The translations under genes and the position numbers were made by a program. Positions 10,416-21,795 of a stretch of DNA of 64,000 bases are shown here, piece after piece. Below the pieces are notes generated by a model. The model ran no database searches, had not been told where the DNA came from, and saw only the letters and a list, made by a program, of their open reading frames with translations. The stretch comes from Siphonodentalium dalli (lineage: Eukaryota; Mollusca; Scaphopoda; Gadilida; Siphonodentaliidae): NCBI GenBank assembly GCA_032622095.1, contig CP136068.1, positions 53,714,025 through 53,778,024 of the forward strand, given 5' to 3'. The first letter of the stretch is position 1, and the number at the start of each line of letters is the position of its first letter.

Positions 10416-11370
10416 AAATTCAGTTGACCGCCGTCAATTTTGATGGGGTTTGTGGTGACTGTTTAATGCGTCTTGGGGGGGGGGGGTAAATTACAGCACC
10501 CTTTGTTTTACCTTAATATATAAAGGAACCGAGAAATGGAATGGGTCACCTACATGAACCGCTCTGCGTGGGCGGCTGCCATGTTCGAATAAGGAATGGA
10601 AGTCACGTGGTTCGTATAAGTTTAATAAAAGCTGAAAAATGCGACTTTTTGAAAAAACAGTGGCGGCCATTTTGAAAAACAAAGTGGCGTCCATATTGAA
10701 AAAAAGTGGCGGCCATTTTGAATCAGTCGACCATTATGATTGGTTTGTTGGGGGAAAAAATCAGTCATCGCAGTTCACATTGGCCATTTATGTCAAATTG
10801 CATGCTTTGCGTCACAATAAAGTGAACGATTCTGTTACTACCGTTGATACATAATTACATGTATAAGAAGGCAGTGTAACTCACCAAAATTGATCATAAG
10901 TGGTGTAAATTCAACATAATTGATATTTCGTTGTTTTCACTTGGTTATTTTCACGTATCCTTCCAAATAATAGTCATCGTATTTCCCGGACAGAACCGAT
11001 TAAATTGGGAGAGAACCGACTCGATCGGGAGAGAACCGATCGATATATCACAATTCGCAGTTTTCGTCGTTGTTATTACTCGCACAATAGGATTTTCATT
11101 ATGACTACGTTATTTGGGACCATAGATTATGAGGGGAATGGAAAAACGAATCGAATTATCACCTAGATGGCTCAAAAATTGCGTTTTAACTGTCAAAAAC
11201 TCACGAAAATGTATAATTTGGATCATCAGGAACCGTCACAAATCAGTCAAGAACCATCACAAATCGGCGATAGAACGACTTCCGATGTAACAGTTCCTAC
11301 ACAGTGGGTGACCATTTCAGTCCATAAATTTGGCCGAAATTATTTAAATTATCTAAATATGGTTACGTAG
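10416..11370. other. noncoding interval with a GGCGGCCATTTTG triplet
   Basis: At 10659-10722 three adjacent copies of GTGGCGGCCATTTTGAAAA appear (one with GTCCATATTG). A 12-G tract is at 10475-10486. GAGAGAACCGATC-like units repeat three times at 10990-11045. No gene recognised. Confidence 0.45.
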
Positions 11371-11375
11371 CGTTT

Positions 11376-11625
11376 TTCCGAAGACCCATAACTCCGAAGG
11401 TCCGATTCTCCGAAGGTCAGATTCTCCGACGCCCCGATTCTCCGAAAGCCCATAACTCCGAAGTCCCGATTCTCCGAAATCCCATAACTCCGAAGACCCA
11501 TAACTCCGAAAGCCCATAACTCCGAAGGCCTATAACTCCGAACGCCCATAACTCCGAAGGTCTATAACTCCGAAGGGCCGATTCTCCGAAGGTCCGATTC
11601 TCCGAAGGTCCGATTCTCCGAAGAT
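11376..11625 (+). repeat. ~19-bp minisatellite, left arm of foldback
   Basis: Alternating units CCGAAGGTCCGATTCT and CCGAAGGCCCATAACT recur about 13 times. They are the reverse complement of the array at 14370-14657. Confidence 0.9.
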
Positions 11626-12198
11626 CATGTTTTATCGCTTATTAAATAGTGTACAGTCCAGTGGCGGGGTCAATGGGGCCTAGGGAAGACCGCCCCCAAA
11701 AAACATGTCAAATGTCATGTAAACGTCAGGAAATACCTCCTAGGCATTCAAATATTCACAGTGTTCCTGCCCAGGGGAGCCCCCGGACCAACGATTGGGG
11801 GCGACCCCTCCCATGTATGCGCTCCCCAAATCAGGCCTTCGTGATATGCTTTCGGCATATCAAATGCATGATATATCCCCCACATATCCCCCACATATGC
11901 TAATTAATGTGCACCCCTAAATGGGAACCCTGGCACCGCCACTGGTGTGCACCGGGTATATTATAACGAAACGCTGCAAGAATGTCAGAGTAGCCTAACA
12001 TGCACAGGGGCGACAAGTTCTTCCCCGTTCACCCCTGTACATTTTACTCTGGCATCTCATGGGCCAACGTAACGTTATAGTATCTGGTGTATTGTCAGTG
12101 GCGGGCCAGGATTCCCATTTAGGTGGGGGCAGTAGGAAAAGTTTGAATATTTTGATGCCCCATGAACGATTTCCGGGCGTTTACATGACATTGGACAT

Positions 12199-12420
12199 GT
12201 TTTGGTCGGTGCGTATAAAAGCCGAACACAACCGAACACAACCGAACATAACCGAACACAAGTCCAAATAATGGGAAATTACACGAATAATGTTCATAGG
12301 CGTGTGTATTCATGTTCACACTATACTTTGGTGGAGTTCGGGCCAATAATAAGTGTTTTATTCGATATTTTGTAAAACGCGTTTAGTGTTCGGCATAGAA
12401 AAGCCGAACACAAGCTTCTC
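12199..12420 (+). repeat. inner inverted arm of foldback (left)
   Basis: It contains ACCGAACACAACCGAACA units, then a block through GTAAAACGCGTTTAGTGTTC and a GGCATAGAAAAGCCGAACAC hairpin. It is inverted with high identity at 14013-14236, and a third divergent copy lies at 13755-13915. Confidence 0.85.
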
Positions 12421-13212
12421 TCGTGGATTAGTCTATAACGGCTGTCTAGCTAGGTGATAATTAATATCAGACTGATATATGGTCACTAAGCCGAAAGGCT
12501 TTAATTGTTGTTGGTGGCGGTCTCTCACCTATTGTAGTTCAGTGTTTTGACAGTTAGTTGCAATCAGTATTTGATGCCGCCTACTATTATAGAAACAAAA
12601 TGCTTTTGGTGGGCCCCGCCATGAAAGACAACGTACGATTGTAAAAACAATAGTTGAGTGACAAGAAAGTGAGTTCATGGTGCAATATCCGAGAAGTTCT
12701 ATATAAGAATGTGGTATGATATTATTTGGCAAATCACAATCTCAGCAGTATTTGGCATTCTGATCACAGGTCTGAAAATTCTACAATGCCTAATTCCAAA
12801 TTGATTTACCCATGCGAAAAATAATTATTCCTTTCATATCACATTCCTGTCATATCAGGCACATTTTTGAAAACGATCTTAAATTCCTGCATATCAGACT
12901 TTTAAAAAGATACAATACGAAACGCTCTTTATTCGTATTCAGACAATTCATTTCAATTCAATCGGTATTCGATGCATGACATTGTGTTTCTACGATAAGT
13001 TGAACACTGGCTTTATATCGGCTTCCACCATACAGCATGATATACACAAAAGTTAGGCACGCATCAGAGCCATTTCCATCCACTGACTTCAAGGAGAACA
13101 AACTCTGCCCAAATCAGTTCCGCCGAGGACAGAATTTGCCTACCTCTAATATCGGATATTCTTGAATGGCATGCATTGCATATAAGTATATATAGTATAT
13201 TGTATATTATTG

Positions 13213-13550
13213 CGAACAAAGCGTACATTTGGCCAGGAACGGCGAGCGTTGAATAAGAAATTAGCTAAAAACTGGAAAATATCCGACTAACAGGAATCAA
13301 GAACTCGCCGTTCCTGGCCAAGTGTACGCTTTGTTCGCAATATTAGTGTCTAAATGTTGCAATATTAATGAACGGGATATGCTAACCTTTCGAATGGTGT
13401 ATAATATGTATTTTTACATAGCGTAAAACGCGAGAAATGTGAGCTTATATCTCTGTTCTTGATTCCTGTTAGTCGGATTTTTTCCAGTTTTTAGCTAATT
13501 TCTTAGTCAACGCTCGCCGTTCCTGGCCAAATGTACGCTTTGTTCGCAAT
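13213..13550. repeat. nested inverted repeat, ~90-bp arms
   Basis: GCGAACAAAGCGTACATTTG continuing through GGCCAGGAACGGCGAGCGTT (13213-13303) is the reverse complement of 13457-13548. It lies within the centre of the foldback. Confidence 0.85.
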
Positions 13551-13684
13551 ATTAGTGTCTAAATATTGCAATATTAATGTACGGGATATGCTAACCTTTC
13601 GAATGATGTATAATATGTATTGTTACATAGCGTAAAACGCGAGAAATGTGAGCTTATATCTCTGTTCTTGATTCCTGTTAGTCG
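13304..13684 (+). repeat. tandem direct repeat, 209-bp period, 2 copies
   Basis: CTCGCCGTTCCTGGCCAA starts at 13304 and again at 13513. Both copies run through GCGTAAAACGCGAGAAATGT to TGATTCCTGTTAGTCG with about 95% identity. The ORF at 13620 is only a by-product. Confidence 0.85.
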
Positions 13685-13739
13685 AAATAGTCATTCTGTA
13701 ACTCGGAACTCGTTCCTGTTCCTCGTTCCGTTCCTGTTA

Positions 13740-13915
13740 CTCGAAATAGTCAATCCCCAGAAGTTTGTGTTCGGCCTTTCTATGCCGAACACAAACGCGT
13801 TATACAAAACACCCATTATTGAACCAAACTCCACCAAACTTCGTATATAGTAATAGCATGAACGTGAATACATATGCCTATGCACTTTACAATTAATTAA
13901 GGTGGTCTTATATTT
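13740..13915 (-). repeat. third, divergent copy of the foldback inner arm
   Basis: TGTGTTCGGCCTTTCTATGC and the following CAAACTCCACCAAACTTCG block resemble 14013-14130, in the same orientation. Confidence 0.7.
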
Positions 13916-14012
13916 AGTAGACTGTATATAGAGTTATATATCTCAAACGCCAGCTAACGCCACATCTATGCATATCTATGTGTTAATTAATTACCGGTGA
14001 CTGAGTGTCGAA

Positions 14013-14236
14013 CATAAACTTGTGTTCGGCTTTTCTATGCCGAACACTAAACGCGTTTTACAAAATATCGAATAAAACACTTATTATTGGCCCGAACTCC
14101 ACCAAAGTTCGTATAGTAATAGTGTGAACATGAATACACACGCCTATGAACTTTATTCGTCTAATTTCCCATTATTTGGACTTGTGTTCGGTTATGTTCG
14201 GTTGTGTTCGGTTGTGTTCGGCTTTTATGAGCTCCC
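14013..14236 (-). repeat. inner inverted arm of foldback (right)
   Basis: This is the reverse complement of 12199-12420, ending in TGTGTTCGGTTATGTTCGG repeats. Confidence 0.85.
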
Positions 14237-14369
14237 GTTTTGGTAGGGGCCCATATTGTCTGAAATAGCAAGTAGAGGTTTAATGGGGGCAATGGGAATT
14301 TTGGGACCCCTTGGCTTCGCCACTGGACTGTACACTATTTAGTAAACGATAATACCCCGATAAAACAAA

Positions 14370-14657
14370 ATCTTCGGAGAATCGGACCTTCGGAGAATCG
14401 GACATTCGGAGTTATGGGCCGTCGAAGAATCGGGCCTTCGGAGTTATAGGTCTTCGGAGAATCGGCCCTTCGGAGTTATAGGTATTCGGAGTTATAGGTC
14501 TTCGGAGAATCGGCCCTTCGGAGTTATGGGCTTTCGGAGAATCGGATCTTCGGAGTTATGGGCCGTCGGAGAATCGGGTCTTCGGAGTTGTGGGCCGTCG
14601 GAGAATCGGGTCTTCGGAGTTGTGGGCCTTCGTAGTAATAGGTCTTCGGAAAACCGG
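14370..14657 (-). repeat. ~19-bp minisatellite, right arm of foldback
   Basis: CTTCGGAGAATCGGACC and CTTCGGAGTTATGGGCC units alternate about 15 times, the inverted counterpart of the left array. The 102-codon frame on the - strand crossing it is a repeat artefact. Confidence 0.9.
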
Positions 14658-14709
14658 TCTGACACCCTAAATATGCGGGTTTTTCTTTGAAAACAATTTT
14701 GGCGATATC

Positions 14710-15425
14710 ACGTACACGGGGGTGATCCAACTGGAACACAAACCATTTGCTAATTGTCATCTCAATACATCCAAAATAGCGTACAAAAGCCTCAATAGAG
14801 TATTTAAGACCATCAAGTGTGTTCCATCCCATCCAATTGGTTTACGAAACCACGATACACTAGCTGGTTGGTTTGAGATATTCGATGATGGTTTTGTACA
14901 CTAGTTGGGACACTCATAGGTTGGGTTGTGGGACATTTTGCATGGGATGGATTTAGACACCAGTTGTTTTAGACACTTCTGATTCTGATGGTTTGAGGTA
15001 ATCGTCCGGATACATGGGACACCCATTTGGATTGTTATGAACAGTCATTAAATGGCGTGGGACACCCAGCGGATGGTTTGGGGTTCTCAATTTGATGGTT
15101 TGAGACGCTCGTTGAGTTGTTTGGGATGTTTTGGAACACTCATTTGAGCGGGGTTGGACACCATTTGGGTGATTTGGGACACTAGTGGGGTTGATTTGGG
15201 ATACATATTGGGCGTTTCGAGAATCTAGTTGGCTGATTTGTGACACCAATCTATGAACTTTTTGTTTGGTATAGCATATTAACTAAAATGTTGGATTGAG
15301 ACACTCGTTGCGTGGATTTACACTCTTTGGGTGGTTTGGGACCCTCGGTAAGTGGGATTGGACACTCATTGGATATATTTGGATAATATTTATGTTGCTT
15401 TTGACACTCATCTGATGCATATATA
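14710..15425. repeat. palindromic ~33-bp minisatellite family (copy 1)
   Basis: Degenerate TGGGACACTCATTGGATGG TTTG units start in reverse orientation (14745-14850) and flip to forward at about 14860. The flip region resembles 22440-22600 base for base in places (ACTGTCATCCCAATACATC against ATTGTCATCTCAATACATC). The two arrays are therefore related copies of one repeat. Confidence 0.75.
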
Positions 15426-16932
15426 AATTATAGTATAGCTTTGTGCAAATAGAAGTGATTTGCTTTTCAGAAATTGTGTATTGTTGATCAGTGATTCCTG
15501 GATCACTATTAATATTATAAAAATCAGCTTCGTACTCATAAGTGCAAATATAGTCATTATGGGGGGGGGGGGGGGCGTGGGGTCTCTGGAGGAATACGGA
15601 ACCTAGAAAATCTGATTTATTTGAACATTCCTGGGGTGTAACACATTTGAAGCATCAAACCTTTCGTACGCGATTGTGTAAATAAAACCCAGCAGGCTCT
15701 CGGTTAATAGCCAGTTATGTTGGAAGGGCCACGTTAGAAGGTTTATCAATCTAAACCTCCCCATTATATGAAAATGTCATAGTGTATATTTGTATCTTTC
15801 TTCTGCTCATATTACCTGAAAATCCCTCAGAATTAATATAATACACCCTTACACCAGTTTTTTATAATTGAATTGCATTATTCCATTTAGTATAAAGAAA
15901 GGGCTAAATAATTCATCTCACATGGAGATACTTCGAATTGCGTAATGTCCATGATATACCTGGATATACAGGGTATTATGCTTATCCGTGCATGCTTGAC
16001 GAGTGTTTCTATCATATGGAAATTAAGGGAGGGGAAAATGACGCTTCGTTGGTGCAGGTAATATATGCGTACACAACAAAGAACAAATCGAGTACATGAG
16101 ACATTGCGATTTAATGACCGTTTCATGCATAACATCGAGATGTCGAGCTATCATGCAGGTGTTTTATGGGCTGAAACGTTGGAATCTCGATCATGAACCC
16201 CACGTAGCTATTAATTGTATGATGCTGCAATACTCGCTATATCTATATTTGCGAATGTTGGAAGAACCCGTTGTAAACTCGATGAAAACTCGAACCTAAC
16301 ATGGGGTGCAAATAGAAATTACTGGAAGGGGTGCATTTAGAAACTATAGGTGAACACCCCACACCCCACTGATTTAACACATCATAGCCTATACTGTTAA
16401 TGACATCAGAACATATATGAAACACAAACAAACATACATGCTTTCACTCTTGCGCATGCACCCACACCCTAAAGATGATCCATGTGCCGGTCTGTCCGAA
16501 TGATAATTGGGATATTTTCAAGCAGAAACGGTCAAAATGTGAAGCATATCATTCGCATCTTTGACATCCCAGCTCTGGTTTGGCGACATTTCATTGCAGG
16601 ATCGATCTGCGGCTTTGATACCCGAAGTTATGATGGGTACCCACACTTGGACTTAGCTAGTATTTTGCGAATCGCTCTGCAGGTTGGACAATTTCATGGT
16701 TAATTAAACATATATTTTTCTATTGATACACACATTAGCCGCCATATACGACTGATAATTATCGTTCAAACGAACCACCTAACGTCAGAATGTGTCTACT
16801 ATTTATGATAAAAGCGGAAATGAGTCGGAATTTCTATTAAAGTTATCGGGTGAGAGCAAGCTGTGGTCGCTATCTCATTGAGGGGATAATCCGCTTTGCG
16901 AAGTTATGTTTTAATAGTGGATATCACCCCAT
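15426..16932. other. noncoding interval with a 15-G tract
   Basis: A G15 run lies at 15561-15575. The rest is AT-rich, with scattered short frames on both strands that resemble no known protein. No gene or RNA is supported. Confidence 0.4.
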
Positions 16933-17420
16933 TTAAAGGTACCCAATCCGAACAGAGGGTCCCCATCTCAACAGATTCCAACAACAACAATCCGATCAAA
17001 GGGTCCTATATTACTATTTCTTTGGCTTTGGGGGTAAAAAATATTTGATTCGAGTCGAGGAACCCATCAAACAAAGCTCAGAGTTATTAGATATTGATTT
17101 TAGAAATTTGTTATTTACTCGAGATGAGTACTAATAATTGCCTTCAACTGCCGTAATCTGCTCGGGATGTGTACACCAAAATATATTCAAACAGGCAAGG
17201 ATGGATAACTCTAAAATCAAGTGGTAATAATAACGCAATTTTGACTGAGTTCTGGGCCAGAAAGTATTCCCGATAATGAAAAATAATAGATTTCTAAAAT
17301 CGATATCTAACCAATCTGAGCTTTGATGGGTGACTTCCTCGACTCGAATCAAATATATTTGACCCCCGAAGCCATTGAAATAGTAATTGAGAGGAGTTTT
17401 ATCGGGTTGAGTACCTTTAA
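16933..17420 (-). mobile_element. TTAA-flanked 488-bp TIR element, copy 1
   Basis: It is bounded by TTAA at 16933-16936 and 17417-17420, with inverted termini AGGTACYCAATCCG and subterminal inverted repeats extending ~150 bp (TATTTGATTCGAGTCGAGGA against its complement). TTAA targets are used by piggyBac and Kolobok elements. On the - strand it holds a 73-codon frame (17352-17131) that is nearly identical to the one in copy 2. Confidence 0.8.
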
Positions 17421-17765
17421 CTGAGAGTTATATAGTTTCATCTGACCGAAGATATGTTCATTTATCAAAACCGCATGGTCTGGTTTGGTGATACCCTCGG
17501 GTTTGGCGATACCACGTACACGGGGTGTACCTGGATTTTTGACGCTGTTGGGTGACAATATTCAGGGGTAAAATATTTACTTTATATGCTATGGATGTAG
17601 AAATGGAATTGATGGGCGTTTGTGCATGCATGGTTTTAATTGAAAGAATAATCCATCGCCGACCCACCCTTAGCGATATCGATGCCATTGTTGGATAAAT
17701 GGGATTAATTGGTCAGACTTCAGAGTGATGGTAAATGGAGGAAAATTGTATCGACCCCCTTGTCC
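17421..17765. other. 345-bp spacer between the inverted TTAA elements
   Basis: Unique sequence. Open frames on the - strand (for example around 17458-17558, IAKPEGITKPDHAVLINEHI) are unlike anything recognised. It could be the remains of a host or transposon gene. Confidence 0.4.
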
Positions 17766-18055
17766 TTAAAGGTACTCAATCCGATAAAACTCCTCTCAAT
17801 TACTATTTCAATGGCTTCGGAGGTCAAAAATATTTGATTCGAGTCGAGGAAGTCACCCATCAAAGCTCAGATTTGTTAGATATCGATTTTAGAAATCTAT
17901 TATTTTTCATTATCGGGAATACTTTCTGGCCCAGAACTCAGTCAAAATTGCGTTATTATTACCACTTGATTTTAGAGTTATCCATCCTTGTCTGTTTGAA
18001 TAGATTTTGGTGTACACATCCCGAGCAGATTACGGCAGTTGAAGGCAATTATTAA
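17735..18055 (+). CDS. open frame inside TTAA element copy 2, function unknown
   Basis: A 106-codon frame starts upstream of the element and runs through it. From KGTQSDKTPLNYYFNGFGG onward it is conserved with the frame in copy 1 (RVEEVTHQSSDLLDIDFRN, then ILELSILVCLNRFWCTHPEQ). Differences between copies include conservative changes. The peptide resembles no family known to me; it could be chance openness of a duplicated sequence, or a fragment of a captured gene. Confidence 0.3.
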   Translation: MEENCIDPLVLKGTQSDKTPLNYYFNGFGGQKYLIRVEEVTHQSSDLLDIDFRNLLFFIIGNTFWPRTQSKLRYYYHLILELSILVCLNRFWCTHPEQITAVEGNY

Positions 18056-18253
18056 TACTCATCTCGAGTAAATAACAAATGTCAAAAATCAATATCTAAT
18101 AACTCTGAGCTTTGTTTGATGGGTTCCTCGACTCGAATCAAATATTTTTTACCCCCAAAGCCAAAGAAATAGTAATATAGGACCCTTTGATCGGATTGTT
18201 GTTGTTGGAATCTGTTGAGATGGGGACCCTCTGTTCTGATTGAGTACCTTTAA
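17766..18253 (+). mobile_element. TTAA-flanked 488-bp TIR element, copy 2 (inverted)
   Basis: This is the reverse complement of 16933-17420, the same length and very high identity, again flanked by TTAA (17766-17769 and 18250-18253). The whole 16933-18253 block is therefore a palindrome with a 345-bp loop. Confidence 0.8.
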
Positions 18254-18482
18254 TAAAACATGGGAATTAGTAATGCTGTGTACTTACCTGGACAATCCTG
18301 CCAACCTTTACAACTGGAGTCAGTTCTCAGCTTCACTTGGATGTTCGCTTTCAAAATACTATAAATCGCGTACAGACATGGGTGTGTCTGCTAACTACGC
18401 TGATTTGGTCTCTCGTGCGCGTTTATTAACCCTTACTTGCCAAACGCAATATGGGAAAATACAACAAACTACACCATATTGA
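18254..18482 (+). pseudogene. possible death-domain-like fragment
   Basis: The frame TWELVMLCTYLDNP, then NWSQFSASLGCSLSKYY, fits the death-domain pattern of helix 1, a Leu-Asp-x-Pro turn, the Asn-Trp of helix 2 and Phe-x-x-x-Leu-Gly. It abuts the TTAA element and stops at TGA 18480, after about 60 domain residues. No start, exon partner or splice donor was found. It may be an exon remnant of an UNC5/NF-kB-like adaptor or a chance resemblance. Confidence 0.25.
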
Positions 18483-18754
18483 GCGCACATAGGCCTATAT
18501 ATAGACCAACAGCCGCTGAGAGTTCGACCATTATTCATGAAGCTTGTCCAAATCCATGCTCAAAATTGCCATATTACATAGCATTATACGATAGCCTACT
18601 GATTTTCAAGAGCGAAGTATGGCCAACAAGAGCAAGCTCTCCCAGCGTCAGAATCCTTTCTCAGGGATAGTGACGCCGTTAAAACACCGATTTTTTACAC
18701 GATTCTTGTAAATCTGTAAACAACTATGGCTTAGATTGCTACAGTGGATTTATA

Positions 18755-18797
18755 ATAGAAACGGTAACGTATTATGTCGGTAACGTATTATGTCGGA
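18755..18797 (+). repeat. tandem GGTAACGTATTATGTCG motif
   Basis: GGTAACGTATTATGTC is repeated head to tail at about 18762 and 18779, with variants at 18947 and 19136. The motif equals the termini of the 7424-7757 element, so this may mark further ends of that family. Confidence 0.65.
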
Positions 18798-18799
18798 AT

Positions 18800-19654
18800 C
18801 AAACACTTATTTCAGTGGCAATTCATAAAAACTTCCAACTGGTCTAAATATGCGATGTGTATAATAAACTATATGTAATGTGCAAACAACTGAGTATGAG
18901 TAAATAAACTACTCCCAACCGTTTTGGAGATGCAGGGGAAAAGCTTGGTAACGTATCTGTCGCAAAATTTCCGTACCATTCTAAAGTGGCATTACTTATG
19001 GAATTCCTTCGAACACTAGGCGGCAAACTGAACTGAGTGGTCATTACATAGATAATGTATGGCCTTCGTGTTCACTTTTACTGAGTATTCCATGTTGTAA
19101 AAACAATTTCAAGAGCCATGTATGAGTTATTTCGTCGGTAACGTATTCTGTCGCATATTTTTGCGACAGCCACTCCCGACGCCATAAAACTGTGGAAATT
19201 ATCCAGGGTTTAGTGTCTATGCACGTGTGCTAACGCACGTGTCTTGTGGTTTAAATCGGCGATATCACGTTCCGCAGCGGATGGTAAAAACGCGGAATCG
19301 GCTGGTCGCGACGTTTCACATACATCTTGCGACAGGGTGTTTTGGGTCCATATAGACGACATGATGTAACGTGGACGCGCAGGAAGAGGCGTTATGAGCC
19401 AGTGGTGATATTTATTCATTTGATATGATCTTATGTTGTAAAACTTAGGATAGCATGTCAAATATGTCACCCGTTTTCTTTCCGAAAATCAACAGCGACA
19501 CGAAAATTGCGCATTGCGCCCATTTAGCTGAGAATATGATAAATTCAAATAGTATCGTTATCTCATTATGCACTGTTCTATTAAAATATCGCGCAATAAA
19601 TTATGATAATGCAGGATAATCAGCTATTTGGTTGCTCAATTGATAATTTTCTCA
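18800..19654. other. noncoding interval
   Basis: It holds scattered TAACGTAT(TC)TGTCGC motifs and GCACGTGTGCTAACGCACGTG at 19219. No supported gene. Confidence 0.35.
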
Positions 19655-19890
19655 AATTTAGGGGGGTGGGTGTCCAAAACTGACCGGAAAAAACTTCCTG
19701 AAACGGAAAAAAAGGGTGGGTGTCCAAAATTGCCTGGAAAAAAAGGCCGGAAGCGGAAGAAATTGGGTGGGTGGGTCCCCCGAGGCCGGAAAAAATTAAA
19801 ATGATCATACGTGCCTGGAAATTTTTTCCGACCCCCCCCCCCCCCCCCACTGTAAGTATAATTAATATATTTCGTGTAAGTACAATTAAC
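19655..19890 (-). repeat. dispersed G/C-tract repeat, inverted relative to 5980
   Basis: GGGTGGGTGTCCAAAA units repeat, then CCGGAAAAAATT, ATCATACGTGCCTGGAAA, a 17-C tract (19832-19848) and GTAAGTATAATTAATATA TTTCGTGTAAGTA. The part before the tract is the reverse complement of 5991-6070; the part after it is in the same orientation as 5905-5979. Confidence 0.75.
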
Positions 19891-20510
19891 GCGTTTGCAT
19901 AGCGGATTCATGCCCTGTCTTAAAATCATTCTTGATATTAAATTCAGATATCAGTCATAAATTCTAGGCAGGGACGTCGCGAAAGTGGATTGGGGGGAGG
20001 GTATCTCATCCCCAAACTTCAATTCCCATGCCTCACCCAGCATCAGTTGGAAATGTCACTTTCGCATAATAGATCGATATCGTTCCGATTATTTTATTTT
20101 CTGAGCAGTGTTTAGTGTGAACGTTGTTGTTGTTCATAGACCAAATTTGAGTATGTTCCTACTTTTGGTCGAATGTTTTGACCGAAAAGACTATCAGTTT
20201 GGAAAATTCCAATCATATGTGTGTTACTGACAGAGTGTTGGTTGAACATTTCTACCAGTTGGAAAATTTGAGGTACTCGTTGGAAAATTCAGACTCAAAC
20301 GGGTGAAAATGAGATTTCTCATTTCAATGCGGTGCAGATGGAAATTATAAGTTGGACACCCCTCAACGGAGACCATCAACGGAGACCCTCTAGCCACGCC
20401 CATCAACGGAGACCCTCCAGCCACGTCCATCAATTTAGTTAGACGACACACAGTATGTGTGTGAGGGTGTGAGGGGGTGTGTGTATGTGTGAGGGTGAGT
20501 GTGTGTGAGG

Positions 20511-20541
<31 letters not shown>

Positions 20542-21795
20542 GGGTCCATTGTTCGTTAGACAAGATTTTTGGTTTACTTAATTTTGTCCCAATAAAAAAA
20601 ACGCTATATTTGAGACTGCCATCTGAAAAAAAGAGATCGACTGAGCGTGGTTTGCAGTACAACTAAACTATTAACAAAAACAAAACAAAAAGCTTATTCA
20701 AGTAAATTCAAACACACTTTTCAATGTTTATTTCCCATTAAACTGTAATTTATTTGAGATTAATACATAATATAACAGACGGGGTATGCATGGAAATAGA
20801 TAATAGATACATATATGGAATATGTAAACAAAAAATGGTGAAAATTGTAATTTTCTGGTTGAGACTTGGATTTTAAGGTGAACCTATATTACATGGATGA
20901 CAAGTTGTTTTGGCGTTAATTTGTCGTGCAGAATCTGGGGAACAATATATTCAAAATTCGCTTTGGGGAAAATTGTCTACATATCTTTGAAATAGTGTCC
21001 TATGTGTGGCTTTTTGTGTGTTAATTTTGCAGTTCCTTATTAGTCCAGTCAAACTGATGGAATGAAACGCCCAAATGTGAACAAATTGCTATGCAAATGA
21101 CTTTTGGTGTTTTTGAGTGTGACTATACTCATATAATAACATGTCCAAAATCCCCATGAATTCAATTTTGGGTAAAAAAAGACTGGAATATGTATACAAA
21201 AATGGTGAAAATTGGAATTTGGAATCTGCCAAACATATTTAAACGTTCAGTCGAGTTCCCTGATTGCCAAAATGCGACCAAATAATGACATATCCAAAAT
21301 TTCCATGCGTTTCATGAAGGGAAAGTCGTTAATTTTGGATAAAAATGAAGAAAATATGTAAGAAAATGGTGAAAATTGGAATTTTTGTCCGGAAACCAGG
21401 TCAGCCAACGTGTATCCCACCAGACTGGGGCCCCAGTATTTAACTTTATCCATTTTTTTTTCGTAAGGAGTCTGCTCAAACTATTTTGACGCCAACATGT
21501 GGCCGTGTATGTACCAGGCAATATGGCTGCCATTTCCTGGAGAGTTCTACCAATCACTTCAATGTCCTCTAAATTTATTAATGTGACAGAAACCTCTCAA
21601 ACTATAAAATGGCGAATCCTAATCCGATATAATAAGTCATATCCCGAGGATTTGACAATTCGGTGTCTAAAGGAATTTAAAAAATGACAGCGAAAATGGC
21701 AGTCGGAAGTGAACAATTGAAGTGGTTTTTTTATGTTGATTTTTGTTTCTAAATCTTACGATATCGAATAATTGTATAGCCAATATTTAGTCATA
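19891..21795. other. noncoding interval with short tandem repeats
   Basis: ATCAACGGAGACCCT occurs three times at 20365-20425. The block AATATGT, then AAAATGGTGAAAATTGG recurs at about 20818, 21187 and 21355. No coherent reading frame was found. Confidence 0.4.
20452..20544 (+). repeat. GT/GA-rich microsatellite ending in a 20-G tract
   Basis: TGTGTGAGGGTG-type repeats (20452-20524) run into an uninterrupted G20 (20525-20544), a strong G-quadruplex candidate. Confidence 0.9.

Larger units (their letters stand above)
11371..14657. mobile_element. 3.3-kb foldback (FB/Galileo-style) structure
   Basis: Three sets of sequences occur in mirrored order. The CCGATTCTCCGAAGG minisatellite at 11376-11625 is inverted at 14370-14657. 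GTGTACAGTCCAGTGGCG at about 11650 is inverted at about 14325. The CCGAACACAACCGAAC block at 12199-12420 is inverted at 14013-14236. The outermost bases match too (TTTTCCGAAGACC against GGTCTTCGGAAAA). Long inverted arms built from tandem repeats are the hallmark of foldback elements. No transposase was seen in the middle, so the copy is non-autonomous or dead. No convincing target duplication was found. Confidence 0.75.

Noticed and set aside
14524-14832. 102-codon - strand frame
   Set aside because: Largely a translation of the CTTCGGAG minisatellite arm.
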